From Leptothermofonsia sichuanensis E412 (GTDB lineage: Bacteria > Cyanobacteriota > Cyanobacteriia > Leptolyngbyales > Leptolyngbyaceae), in assembly GCF_019891175.1 (NCBI RefSeq), contig NZ_CP072600.1, positions 2,790,001 to 2,854,000 of the forward strand: a stretch of 64,000 nt of DNA, read 5' to 3'. Made by a program: the position numbers and the translations under genes. The notes under the pieces were generated by a model. The model was not told the origin of the DNA. It saw only the letters and a list, made by a program, of their open reading frames with translations, and made no database searches. Below are positions 1 through 7,501 of the stretch, piece by piece; within the stretch, counting starts at the first letter, position 1; each line of letters opens with the position of its first letter.

Positions 1-731
1 GGGGTGGGGCAAGTTCTAATGGATCTGCCAGATCCTATGCGGCTCCCAGTTCATCGATCGCCGGTGGGGGAGGATATGCATCCATCCGCCGTCTGGCTCC
101 TGAGGTGGCACAGCAGGTCAGCCAGTTGCTTGCCCAGGGTTGCCAGGTAGGGTTGGAGTATGCCGATGAACGCCGGTTTAGAACCAGTTCCTGGAATAGT
201 GTGCCTCCGATTCAGTCTGGGCGAGAGTCAGAGGCGATCGCCGCGCTGGAATCTTTCCTGAGTGAGCATAGCAGAGACTACGTGCGGCTGGTAGGCATCG
301 ATCCAAGGGCAAAGCGCCGGGTACTTGAGCAAATCATCCATCGTCCGGGTGATAAGCCGGTGCCTGGTACACCAGTTTCGTCCTATTCATCCCCTTCAGC
401 GGCAGGGAGTTCCTTTAGTAGTGGTTATTCTGCAAATAGTAGTTCTGCTGGAAGTTCTGGTGGATCTGAAGTGAGTCAGCAGGTGCGGCAATTGCTGGCA
501 CAGGGCTACCGGGTGGGGGCAGAGTATGCCGATGAACGTCGTTATAAAACCAGTTCCTGGCAGACGGGAAGTATCCAGGGATCCCGCGAATCAGAGGTTG
601 TGTCTTCCCTGCAATCCTTTCTAAGGGATCATCAGAATGACTACGTGCGGTTAATTGGAATTGATCCCAAAACCAAACGGCGTGTCGCTGAGACGGTAAT
701 CCATAAGCCAGGAAAAGCAGCGGTTCGTTAG
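1..731 (+). CDS. ccmM: Carboxysome assembly protein CcmM, C-terminal part (5' end outside window)
   Basis: The reading frame is open from base 3 and ends at TAG 729-731, so the gene enters from the left. Two RbcS-like (SSUL) modules are visible, about 110-350 and 475-712. Each carries the Y-A-D-E-R-R, K/R-T-S-S-W and V-R-L-x-G-I-D-P signatures of CcmM. They are separated by Ser/Gly-rich linkers. In beta-carboxysomes these modules bind Rubisco and cross-link it into a condensate. The N-terminal gamma-carbonic-anhydrase-like domain must lie upstream. More SSUL modules could also lie upstream, because the window opens in a Ser/Gly linker. The first visible module has a Cys (Q-G-C-Q) where the second has Tyr. 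In some CcmM proteins SSUL cysteines are redox-active, but one Cys here proves nothing. ccmN follows on the same strand. Confidence 0.95.
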   Translation, partial: GGASSNGSARSYAAPSSSIAGGGGYASIRRLAPEVAQQVSQLLAQGCQVGLEYADERRFRTSSWNSVPPIQSGRESEAIAALESFLSEHSRDYVRLVGIDPRAKRRVLEQIIHRPGDKPVPGTPVSSYSSPSAAGSSFSSGYSANSSSAGSSGGSEVSQQVRQLLAQGYRVGAEYADERRYKTSSWQTGSIQGSRESEVVSSLQSFLRDHQNDYVRLIGIDPKTKRRVAETVIHKPGKAAVR

Positions 732-736
732 AGGCT

Positions 737-820
737 GGCAGTCCCTTTTCTGGGGCTGCCTGACTATCGAACTCAGAAACTGTTTGTCAATGAATACAAT
801 CGCCTTAATCAACAGTTTCT
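737..820 (+). promoter_or_regulatory. Two successive stem-loops between ccmM and ccmN
   Basis: The first is a 9-bp stem, GGCAGTCCC (737-745) pairing with GGGGCTGCC (752-760) with one G-T pair and a 6-base loop. The second is a perfect 10-bp inverted repeat, AGAAACTGTT (775-784) with AACAGTTTCT (811-820). Neither is followed by a T-run. They are therefore more likely attenuation, processing or stability structures than strong terminators. ccmN starts 24 bases after the second arm. Confidence 0.55.
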
Positions 821-844
821 CACCGTGGTTAAGAGGTTTTGTGA

Positions 845-1468
845 ATGTCTGTGCCGCCACTCCAGTTGCGACCAATCAGCACCTCCCACTACTACGTGAG
901 TGGGGAGGTGTCCATTCAGGATGGTGTGGCGATCGCCCCTGGGGTTTTGCTACAGGCCGATCCAGATTGTCGTGTCATCATCAAGGCAGGAGCCTGTATT
1001 GGCATCGGGTCTATTCTTCATGCCAGCAATGGCACTGTTGAAATAGGAGAGGGGGCCAATATTGGTGCAGAGGTGCTGCTGATCGGGAATGTAACTGTTG
1101 GAGCAAAAGCCTGCATTGGCTCTTCCACCACCATTGTCAACAGTTCGGTGGAGTGGGGGCAGATTATTCCTCCAGGTTCTTTAATTGGGGACGCCAGCCG
1201 CCAGAACAACCCGGATGAGCTGCAAGCAACGGATACCGTAACCTGTCCGGCTCCTGAAGCACAACAGAATGGGCAGTCACCTTCTGCGACTCCTGCGGTT
1301 GAAGCCGTTGAGGCTGTTCAGCCAGTTGAGAGTTCTGGAGTCAATGTTTATGGCCAGGTTTATGTGAATCAACTTCTGGTCAAAATGTTTCCTCACAGTC
1401 GCAGGGGGATAGAGCCGCCATCCAATTCAGCGAAACTGACCACATCCGACGATCCCTGGGAGGACTGA
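845..1468 (+). CDS. ccmN: Carboxysome assembly protein CcmN
   Basis: This 207-residue protein begins with a left-handed beta-helix of hexapeptide repeats (about residues 15-120, e.g. V-E-I-G-E-G-A-N-I-G). A low-complexity linker follows (about 125-165), then an amphipathic segment V-Y-G-Q-V-Y-V-N-Q-L-L near residue 170. That segment is the CcmN encapsulation peptide, known to bind the CcmK shell. In the family CcmN bridges CcmM-Rubisco condensates to the shell. The ATG has an AGAGG Shine-Dalgarno 8 bases upstream. It sits between ccmM and a small Cys-rich gene on the same strand. Confidence 0.93.
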   Translation: MSVPPLQLRPISTSHYYVSGEVSIQDGVAIAPGVLLQADPDCRVIIKAGACIGIGSILHASNGTVEIGEGANIGAEVLLIGNVTVGAKACIGSSTTIVNSSVEWGQIIPPGSLIGDASRQNNPDELQATDTVTCPAPEAQQNGQSPSATPAVEAVEAVQPVESSGVNVYGQVYVNQLLVKMFPHSRRGIEPPSNSAKLTTSDDPWED

Positions 1469-1495
1469 TAAATGGCTCTCATTTAGTAATGGCAA

Positions 1496-1756
1496 ATGTC
1501 CACACCTGACCATATCCGTGCCCATCGGCATTCGATATACCATCGTGAAGAACTGCTTGCCAGTGAGCAATGCGGTTGTTTTTATTGTTGTGCTATTTTT
1601 CCTCCCTCCCATATTCGTAAATGGACTGACTGCTGGGAGTCCGTGGGACAAACAGCTCTCTGTCCTGAATGCGGCATTGATTCCGTGATTGGTTCCGAGT
1701 CTGGTTATCCGATTACACACGAATTTTTAATGGAAATGAGAGCCTACTGGTTTTAG
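1496..1756 (+). CDS. Small Cys-rich conserved cytoplasmic protein inside the ccm cluster
   Basis: The product is 86 residues with seven cysteines. Six fall in two clusters, C26-x-C28-x2-C31-C32 and C56-x2-C59, and one is at C46. The pattern looks like a compact zinc-binding fold, but metal binding is not shown. I recognise it as a widely distributed bacterial 'cytoplasmic protein' family of unknown function. Shared family features are H-R-E-E-L-L-A-S near the start, Q-T-A-L-C-P-x-C-G-I-D-S-V-I-G and a terminal W-F. It lies 27 bases after ccmN and 82 bases before ccmO on the same strand. There is no clear Shine-Dalgarno; the ATG at 1496 is preceded by another ATG that reads into a stop. Confidence 0.8.
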   Translation: MSTPDHIRAHRHSIYHREELLASEQCGCFYCCAIFPPSHIRKWTDCWESVGQTALCPECGIDSVIGSESGYPITHEFLMEMRAYWF

Positions 1757-1838
1757 GGACAGAAGGTGATGAAGCGATGGAAAGCGGACGGGATAGTTAG
1801 GATAGTAGTACTGAAGAAAACCACGGTTTCTTAAATCA

Positions 1839-2792
1839 ATGAACCGCCGAGAAGACTTTACAGACACCGCACTGGGGCTGGTTTCTGCCCAGAGCTTCCC
1901 TGCCATTGTGGGAATCGCAGACCACATGTTGAAGTCATCGGGGGTGACCCTGGTGGGCTATGAAAAGATTGGCAGTGGTCATTGTACGGCGATCGTGCGG
2001 GGAGGAGTGGCGGATGTGCGGCTGGCAGTCCAGGAAGGCGCAGAGCGGGCACAGCAGTTTGGGCAGCAGCTTTCGACCCTGGTGGTGCCCCGTCCAATGC
2101 CCAATCTGGAAGCCGTCCTGCCAATTGGCAACCGACTGGCACAGCTTGCCACGGGACGGGGACACAGCAAATTGAGTAACCAGGCGGTTGGATTGCTGGA
2201 AACACGCGGCTTTCCGGCAATGGTAGGAGCTGCCGATGCTATGTTGAAAGCGGCGGATGTGGCGCTGGCAGCCTACGAAACGATTGGGGCTGGACTTTGT
2301 ACGGCGATCATCCGGGGTTCGGTGGCAAATGTTGCGGTGGCACTGGATGTGGGAATGGTTGAAGCCGAGCGGATTGGTGAATTGCATGCGGTCATGCTGG
2401 TGCCCCGCCCGCTGGAAGATCTGGATCAAACCTTGCCCCTGGCAAGTTGCTGGATTGAGGAATTGCAGCCACTTAAGATTCCGATCTCGGTGAAGGAAAC
2501 GGAGAAACAACTGATTGCCTTACCGGAATTGAAGCAACAGCAAAAAACACTGGCAATGGCGGAACAACCTGTGATGCCAGAAGTCGAACCCCTGGCTATA
2601 GAACCCCTGGCAATGGAACCTGTGGCAGAGCCGCCAGAACTCAAGCAACCGACCAGTTCCAACCCGCCCCAGACAATACCTGAACATTCTTCCCTGGAGC
2701 TTCCAGCAACGGAGGAATTCGGCAATCTCGATGCTCAACCTGCGCCAGCCGAGGAAGAGGTCCCTAAACTGAAACGAAAACGAAAAAGTTAA
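1839..2792 (+). CDS. ccmO: Carboxysome shell protein CcmO (tandem BMC domains)
   Basis: The 317-residue product has two bacterial-microcompartment domains, about residues 10-95 and 112-200. Both carry A-L-G-L/A-V-G-L-L-E-type starts, the C-T-A-I-I/V-R-G core and V-P-R-P ends. A Pro/Glu-rich tail of about 115 residues follows and ends in a basic K-L-K-R-K-R-K-S. CcmO is a shell component of beta-carboxysomes. Its tandem BMC domains pack as pseudohexameric trimers. It is the last ccm gene here; a convergent GNAT gene ends 10 bases away, so the ccm transcription unit ends here. Confidence 0.93.
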   Translation: MNRREDFTDTALGLVSAQSFPAIVGIADHMLKSSGVTLVGYEKIGSGHCTAIVRGGVADVRLAVQEGAERAQQFGQQLSTLVVPRPMPNLEAVLPIGNRLAQLATGRGHSKLSNQAVGLLETRGFPAMVGAADAMLKAADVALAAYETIGAGLCTAIIRGSVANVAVALDVGMVEAERIGELHAVMLVPRPLEDLDQTLPLASCWIEELQPLKIPISVKETEKQLIALPELKQQQKTLAMAEQPVMPEVEPLAIEPLAMEPVAEPPELKQPTSSNPPQTIPEHSSLELPATEEFGNLDAQPAPAEEEVPKLKRKRKS

Positions 2793-2802
2793 CCTGACTC
2801 AC

Positions 2803-3768
2803 TCACACCGATCTGGCAAACACGATATTGGTCAATATTCGTTTGAACCCAACAGATTCATAGAGATGGTTGGCTCCAGAAGGGTTTTCGGTATCAACCC
2901 CCAGTCTGGCAATTTCCATTCCCGCTGCCTGGAGTCGGTGCAGACCTGTCAGCAACATTGCCCGCCCCAAACCGATGCGGCGAAATCCCCGACGGCTGCC
3001 TAACAGGTGAACTCCTCCAATCTGTTTCCCGACATGGGCATTGTAGATGGGATCAATTTCGCTGTAGCAGAATGCCGCAAAGGTGCCGTCGGGGGCGATC
3101 GCCACCAGGTCCAGTTCCGGCTGATAATTCGGACCGTGTCTGATCCCGTGGAAGTACTCTTCCAGGGTCATCTCATGGTGGTTCCAGTGATCAATAAAGG
3201 ACTGATTAAACATATCCACCCAGGCATGAATATCCTGTTCATCATTCATTGAATAGAGGGTAAAGCCCTCTGGCAGTCTGGGTGCTGGAATGGAATCCTG
3301 GAGCGATCGCTCCATTCGGAAGAAGTAGCGAATGGGTTGAAAGCCCTCCCGTTCCAGAAAAGCAATCCGGTGAGTCAGGGTTTCCCGCACAGCCGTATGC
3401 AGCCTGGTTGAAACACCGCGCTCTTGACCGATTCTCCGCATTACCGTTTCTGCCCAGCCAATCATTTCCTGTTCTCCTCCGCGATCGCGGACCTCTGGAT
3501 GCAGATTGAACCAGAGATTTCCTGCCGGAATTTCACTGGATTCTGGAATCCACAGCATGGCAAACCCAATCAATTGACCACTTGCGTCCTCCCACAGACG
3601 CAAGTCTCGTGCCGGTTGAAAGGACGGAGCATTGAAATCAGCTCGAAGTTCATCAACAGAAGTGAACGAATCGGGAATTTGATCGCCGATCGCGCACCGA
3701 TTGGCGAGATCGGCGATCGCACATAAATCCTGTTCTCCCTGGTAGGAGCGCCAAGTTAGGGTATTCAT
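2803..3768 (-). CDS. GNAT-family acetyltransferase with two GNAT modules
   Basis: This 321-residue protein has an N-terminal GNAT-like half (about 1-150) and a better conserved C-terminal half (about 160-321). The C-terminal half carries the acetyl-CoA-binding loop R-R-I-G-L-G-R-A (about residue 265) and the typical ending N-H-L-Y-E-S-V-G-F-K. Substrate is unknown; double-GNAT proteins in actinobacteria and cyanobacteria include mycothiol-synthase-like enzymes, but that function is not implied. The ATG at 3768 lies in a 20-bp tandem duplication. That duplication places a 7-codon mini-ORF immediately upstream, and its TGA overlaps this ATG. No separate Shine-Dalgarno is visible. The gene converges with ccmO. 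Confidence 0.85.
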   Translation of the reverse strand: MNTLTWRSYQGEQDLCAIADLANRCAIGDQIPDSFTSVDELRADFNAPSFQPARDLRLWEDASGQLIGFAMLWIPESSEIPAGNLWFNLHPEVRDRGGEQEMIGWAETVMRRIGQERGVSTRLHTAVRETLTHRIAFLEREGFQPIRYFFRMERSLQDSIPAPRLPEGFTLYSMNDEQDIHAWVDMFNQSFIDHWNHHEMTLEEYFHGIRHGPNYQPELDLVAIAPDGTFAAFCYSEIDPIYNAHVGKQIGGVHLLGSRRGFRRIGLGRAMLLTGLHRLQAAGMEIARLGVDTENPSGANHLYESVGFKRILTNIVFARSV

Positions 3769-3800
3769 AATTTAATTAGGGTATTCATAATTTAATTAGA
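3756..3800. repeat. 20-bp tandem duplication over a start codon
   Basis: The unit GTATTCATAATTTAATTAGG occurs at 3761-3780 and, with its last base changed to A, at 3781-3800. A partial third unit (ttagg) precedes it. Each unit contains CAT, an ATG on the minus strand. One ATG is the GNAT start (3768); the other (3788) opens a leader M-N-T-L-I-K-L that stops at 3765-3767. Confidence 0.9.
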
Positions 3801-3807
3801 TGGAGAA

Positions 3808-4193
3808 TTAGAGGAACAGTCTGCGTTCCAGGTGATAGGTCTGTTGGATGGCATGGATAGCTTTTCCTGCCCTATCCCACCGGACAGGTTCCTGAATCCT
3901 GTCATCCAGAGGTACTGCTGGCTGCGAAACGGGTTCAGGTGGTTCAGTGCTTTCGCTGGGTTTTGGAGGGGAGTGGGATTTGGCATCCAATGCCTTTGCT
4001 GAAAGAATCTGCATAATAGTCGTCTCGGCTTGAGCGAAATACCCGGCTGTAGCAGCGAACCCCGCCTCTGAACCAGGAGTACTACAGATACTACAGATGT
4101 ATTTTGGGAATTCCAGAATTCTCGCCAGCCCTCAGATAAATTCATCCCCAGACTCCGCAATGCCTGATTCAGAATAATGGGAATCGTGGGCAA
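3808..4193 (-). pseudogene. Decayed or frameshifted small ORF of unknown identity
   Basis: Two overlapping minus-strand frames each read as plausible protein for part of this stretch. The upstream frame (from ATG 4193) gives R-S-L-G-M-N-L-S-E-G-W-R-E-F-W and then becomes Arg/Pro-rich. The downstream frame is open from about 4120 to TAG/TGA at 3808. It includes A-E-T-T-I-M-Q-I-L-S-A-K-A-L-D and ends H-L-E-R-R-L-F-L. One frameshift near 4100 would join them. The downstream frame could also be a stand-alone 68-residue ORF from ATG 4014. I do not recognise a family. Confidence 0.3.
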
Positions 4194-4257
4194 TGCTTCA
4201 TACCGGATCTGCCTGATTCCATAGGGAATGTGAAAGCCCAGCTAAAGAACGAGAATT

Positions 4258-4366
4258 TTATAACCTGAAGTTTCACCATAGAGACACAGAGAACACAGAG
4301 TAATTCCTGTGTGCCCTCTGTGCCTCTGCGGGAGAACGCCAAATTCTTCGGTTTTTTAATCCACGC
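4258..4366. repeat. Dispersed hairpin repeat (gagacacagag family), copy 1
   Basis: A C-A/T-rich inverted repeat with arms like gagacacagagaacacagag and its complement tgtgccctctgtgcctctg is followed by a flank containing the complement of aaaccgaa. Other copies lie at about 25595-25680, 32771-32845, 39696-39786 and 46143-46290. All are intergenic. Confidence 0.75.
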
Positions 4367-4703
4367 TCCTGAATGGAAAATGGCATTTTTCAGGAACGGC
4401 TCTCAAAATGGCTGTAATCGATATGAATCAGAATTTTCAGGGTTTTTACATCACAATTTGGTTGCACCCCAGATTTTCCCCATGTTGGGAAGCATGAATC
4501 AAAAACTTAGTGTGGCAGCACCCTCACCAGGGGCATTTCCAGGCGGAGCCTGGAAACGAGAGGGGTTTGTTCCTGAAAAAGTTGCCCATCGTGTGATTTG
4601 CAACTAAATAAGATCCCTGATAAGATCCCTGCTCGTAGCAGGCATTTTTTTCGTGCAGATCCCTTAAGTTAGCCGCCATTCCAGTTAAATTGATTTGCAT
4701 CCA
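4367..4703. other. Gene-poor interval with a short CCAGGC palindrome
   Basis: I see no convincing gene. At 4526-4562 lies a small palindrome, tttccaggcggagcctggaaa. It is of the type also present near 28880, 19710 and 54560. The open frame 4311-4607 runs through repeats and has no recognisable product. A direct repeat taagatccctg occurs twice at about 4608-4630, just before a terminator-like hairpin. Confidence 0.5.
4628..4651 (+). terminator. Rho-independent terminator-like hairpin without an obvious gene
   Basis: CCTGCT (4628-4633), loop CGT, AGCAGG (4637-4642), then a run of seven T (4645-4651). On the plus strand no convincing coding gene precedes it. It could end an uncharacterised small RNA or be a relic. 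Confidence 0.5.
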
Positions 4704-5120
4704 TCAGAAATACTGACAGTGATCTGCTTTAATTGCCTTCTCTTCCAGGAACCAGAGTGAATCTACAATGCCTTCTGCCTCTGGGATCAGTTGCGATTCC
4801 ATCACGTCGAATGTGGCTGCTGCGAGTTGACATCCATAGAACCGTGCATTGCCTGTCCGTTTCACCAATTTGATGAAATCATGGATCGCAAGTGGATCAC
4901 CATCCCGTCGCACTCTGTCCTTGAACCATTCTTCTTCCGTCGCGTGCTGGCGATCGATTTTGACGGATTCAGCACCCTGTTTGGTTAGCACTCGCACTGC
5001 CCATAGCACAAATAAAATATCAACCTCAACACCCTGCCTGGCTGCCACATAAGCAAAGGTCAATGGCGTATAAAGCCGATCATAGCCGTCATCTCGAACG
5101 ACAATAGCCATCTTTTTCAC
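4704..5120 (-). CDS. DsrE/DsrF-like family protein
   Basis: The start is taken as GTG 5120 because GGAGG lies 9 bases upstream; ATG 5111 is the alternative. This gives about 138 residues beginning M-K-K-M-A-I-V-V-R-D-D-G. The product has the DsrE-like Rossmann core: a beta-strand followed by D-D-x2-D, Y-V-A-A-R-Q-G-V-E-V-D-I-L-F and a C-terminal helical region. Family members include sulfur-relay and peroxiredoxin-like small proteins. One Cys is present late (Y-G-C-Q-L), so sulfur transfer is possible but unproven. It is divergent from an AraC-type regulator across a 345-bp interval containing a palindromic element. Confidence 0.72.
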   Translation of the reverse strand: MKKMAIVVRDDGYDRLYTPLTFAYVAARQGVEVDILFVLWAVRVLTKQGAESVKIDRQHATEEEWFKDRVRRDGDPLAIHDFIKLVKRTGNARFYGCQLAAATFDVMESQLIPEAEGIVDSLWFLEEKAIKADHCQYF

Positions 5121-5254
5121 AGTAAGTTTCCTCCGATTAGTCCAGAGATAGTACAAACAGTTAGAGAAAATAGCGCATTGAATAGTATCTTTCAGCCCTG
5201 AATGGATAGGGGGTTTAGAACTTCTACTCGACTTGCCAATCGCGCTAACTCCAT

Positions 5255-5363
5255 CCTTGAATGTCACTGAATTCAGCCGAATGGGTTTGCTCAGATCTCC
5301 ACTTCTTTCGAGAAGTTGGAGATCTTTAACCCCCTAGGTCAGTGCCACTCCTCTATGCTTGAC
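5255..5363. repeat. MITE-like palindromic element, copy 1
   Basis: A central near-palindrome, agatctccacttctt/cgagaagttggagatct (about 5293-5325), is flanked by imperfect terminal inverted repeats. The left end reads ttgaatgtcactgaat; the right end is a diverged complement. Copies are at 48509-48617 (best preserved) and 16799-16841 (core only). No transposase is encoded. Confidence 0.7.
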
Positions 5364-5465
5364 TATTTGCTTCTAATATGAAATGACTAAGACACCAGGA
5401 TTCTTGACCAGGACTCCAGACGATGCCTACTGGTAAAGCACGTCTCCCCCAATACCCGTTACGCC

Positions 5466-6422
5466 ATGGATGTACTTTCAGATATACTGCGGGCCGTCCG
5501 ATTTTCTGGAGTCATTGACCTGCGTCCAGAATTCTCTGCCCCCTGGGTCATTGAAACTCCCTCCTGCGCCAACTTTGCAAGCAGCATTCAGTCTGAAACG
5601 ACCCAGATTGTTCCGTTTCATATCATTGCAGAAGGGAACTGCTGGGTAAAAGCTAAACCTGATATTTGTCAGGCGCTTTCCCCTGGAGATATCATCATTT
5701 TTCCCCATGGAGATGCTCACATTTTGGGCGATCGCCTCGACCAAGCTCCAATACTGATCGCGGATTTGCTGCCTGCCCCACCCTGGAAAGAACCCCCAAT
5801 CTTCACTTATGGCGGCGGGGGGAAAATCACTCGTTTGGTCTGTGGATTTTTGCAATGTGAACAACTGCTAATGCATCCCTTCCTGAAAAGCCTGCCCGGG
5901 TTTATGCACATTCAGGTGTTTGCAGAACCAACCACACCGCTGCTGAAAACTGGTGTCCAACATATTATTCAAGAAGTTAACTGTGTTCAACCTGGAAGTG
6001 TGTGTTTATTGACCCGACTGGTGGAACTCATGTTCATTGAAATTCTGCGGAACTATATGCAGAATTCTCTAAATGAACCAATGCATGGGGTACTGGCTCT
6101 GAATGATCCAATCATTGGTCAGGTCTTGAACTGGATACACACCGATTCGGCTCATCCCTGGACCGTTTCTGAACTCGCCAGACAGGTTAATGTTTCCCGT
6201 TCAGCTTTAGCAACCCGCTTTACTGAACTTTTAGGGCAACCGCCAATGCAATACCTGACCCAATGGCGACTCCAGCTGGCTGCTCACCATTTGCAAAGTA
6301 CCAATGAGAGCATTGCCAAAATTGCCAGCCAGGTCGGTTACGAGTCAGAAGCTGCTTTTAGTCGTGCGTTTAAGCGCTATGTAGGAAAGCCTCCTGGGGC
6401 ATGGCGATATCCCCTTAGGTAA
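5466..6422 (+). CDS. AraC-family transcriptional regulator with cupin sensor domain
   Basis: The 318-residue protein has an N-terminal cupin-type ligand domain (about 15-190; L-S-P-G-D-I-I-I-F-P-H-G). A C-terminal AraC/XylS DNA-binding domain with two helix-turn-helix motifs spans about 215-318. Conserved features are S-E-L-A-R-Q-V-N-V-S-R-S-A-L, P-M-Q-Y-L-T-Q-W-R and I-A-S-Q-V-G-Y-E-S-E-A-A-F-S-R-A-F-K. The cupin_6-type sensor architecture is known; the ligand is not deducible. It is divergent from the DsrE-like gene and may control it, though no operator was identified. Confidence 0.9.
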   Translation: MDVLSDILRAVRFSGVIDLRPEFSAPWVIETPSCANFASSIQSETTQIVPFHIIAEGNCWVKAKPDICQALSPGDIIIFPHGDAHILGDRLDQAPILIADLLPAPPWKEPPIFTYGGGGKITRLVCGFLQCEQLLMHPFLKSLPGFMHIQVFAEPTTPLLKTGVQHIIQEVNCVQPGSVCLLTRLVELMFIEILRNYMQNSLNEPMHGVLALNDPIIGQVLNWIHTDSAHPWTVSELARQVNVSRSALATRFTELLGQPPMQYLTQWRLQLAAHHLQSTNESIAKIASQVGYESEAAFSRAFKRYVGKPPGAWRYPLR

Positions 6423-6457
6423 GGGGCAATGCCCTGTTCACGCAGCCACTCAATTTC

Positions 6458-6545
6458 ACGACATTGCTGAATCGGGGGATGAAAAAGATGCTGGATGTTT
6501 GAAACTTTGTTTCAATTCATCCTGCTTTTCAGCAACGCCCGGTTT
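6458..6545. repeat. Dispersed palindromic repeat (cattgctgaat family), copy 1
   Basis: The segment begins acattgctgaatc and ends with the near-complement tttcagcaacgccc. Its interior contains gaaactttgtttcaattcat. A second copy at 19785-19864 shares order and spacing. Both copies sit at the 3' ends of minus-strand genes. Confidence 0.7.
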
Positions 6546-6556
6546 CACAAATACTG

Positions 6557-7396
6557 TCAGGCAATTTCTTTATAAATCGTAGCAGCGGCCTCACGGAACT
6601 TGCGGGGGTCGCCTTCTGGTAGGGGTTCTTCTCGCCGTTTGCGAGCGTACAGACGATCCAGGGTAGCCTGCCAGTCCAGATCAAGTGCACTGACCAGTGT
6701 TTTGACTTCCGGGTCTGGTTGCTTCTCCAGCATACTGACGGCGTATTCATGGATTTCTTTCTGTGCCATCCAGATGCGAGCCATCACGGCCTGGCTATCC
6801 TCCACCTCAATTCGTTGCTCAAATTGGGACAGAATTCGCATTGCCCAGTCCGTATCGGAAACTGCCATCGCGATCGCCAGCTCCTGCAAGCCGGTCACTG
6901 CCGCATAGCGCACCACCCACTCCGGGTCCTGTAAAACTTCTAACAGAACTTCCGCTGCCTCAGCCTGGGCAGATTTTGCCTGTTCTGGTGAGAGTTCTTC
7001 CCAGTTCACTGTTCCCAGCCCTCTGGCAGCCGCTCGCCGAACGCTGAGCGCAAAGTCATTTTTAGCCGCCTCTATCAACAGACCTAACCCGCGTGGGTCG
7101 CCAATCCCAGCCAGTGCCCGAATTGCCCAGGCTCTTGCCCCATAGTTATAGGTATCTACCAGTTCAAGTAACGGCGCAACCGCCGCCTTTCCCAGCATAA
7201 TCAGCCCATCTACGGCAGCAACCGCCGCCCCTGGATTGTTATAGCCCAGTGCCGCAATCAGGGTCGGAATGGCGGCTTCCAGACGTGCTTCTGACAATTG
7301 CTGGACTGCTTCCAGCAGGCGGGCAGAGGAATCTGCGGTTTCAACCGCTTGAATTAACGTTTTGGCGAGGTGCGTTTCAGCAGGGTCAGCGGTCAT
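6557..7396 (-). CDS. cpcF: HEAT-repeat phycobilin lyase subunit, CpcF-like
   Basis: The product has 279 residues arranged as HEAT-like helical repeats. It contains N-N-P-G-A-A-V-A-A-V-D-G-L, N-Y-G-A-R-A-W-A-I-R-A-L-A-G-I-G-D-P-R and F-A-L-S-V-R-R-A-A-A-R-G-L-G. These match the CpcE/CpcF lyase family, and CpcF best from memory. CpcF works with CpcE to attach phycocyanobilin to the phycocyanin alpha subunit. No cpcE or cpcBA lies nearby, so assignment to CpcF rather than another E/F-type lyase (PecF, CpeF) or an NblB-like protein rests on sequence alone. It is followed on the same strand by a palindromic repeat. Confidence 0.68.
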   Translation of the reverse strand: MTADPAETHLAKTLIQAVETADSSARLLEAVQQLSEARLEAAIPTLIAALGYNNPGAAVAAVDGLIMLGKAAVAPLLELVDTYNYGARAWAIRALAGIGDPRGLGLLIEAAKNDFALSVRRAAARGLGTVNWEELSPEQAKSAQAEAAEVLLEVLQDPEWVVRYAAVTGLQELAIAMAVSDTDWAMRILSQFEQRIEVEDSQAVMARIWMAQKEIHEYAVSMLEKQPDPEVKTLVSALDLDWQATLDRLYARKRREEPLPEGDPRKFREAAATIYKEIA

Positions 7397-7501
7397 AGCG
7401 GTCTTAAATGTTTATCTGAAATCTCTCCTAAATTTTAGTCCAGTAGGGAGCCGGGCAACGTGGATGACCCAAAAGCCCGGTTGACTTTTCCTGTCCATGA
7501 C

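Noticed and set aside
4311-4607. 98-codon plus-strand ORF
   Set aside because: It runs through two dispersed repeats and reads as low-quality sequence with no family resemblance.
5466-6422. A known sugar-utilisation AraC regulator
   Set aside because: No sugar-metabolism genes lie nearby and the cupin domain does not identify a ligand.
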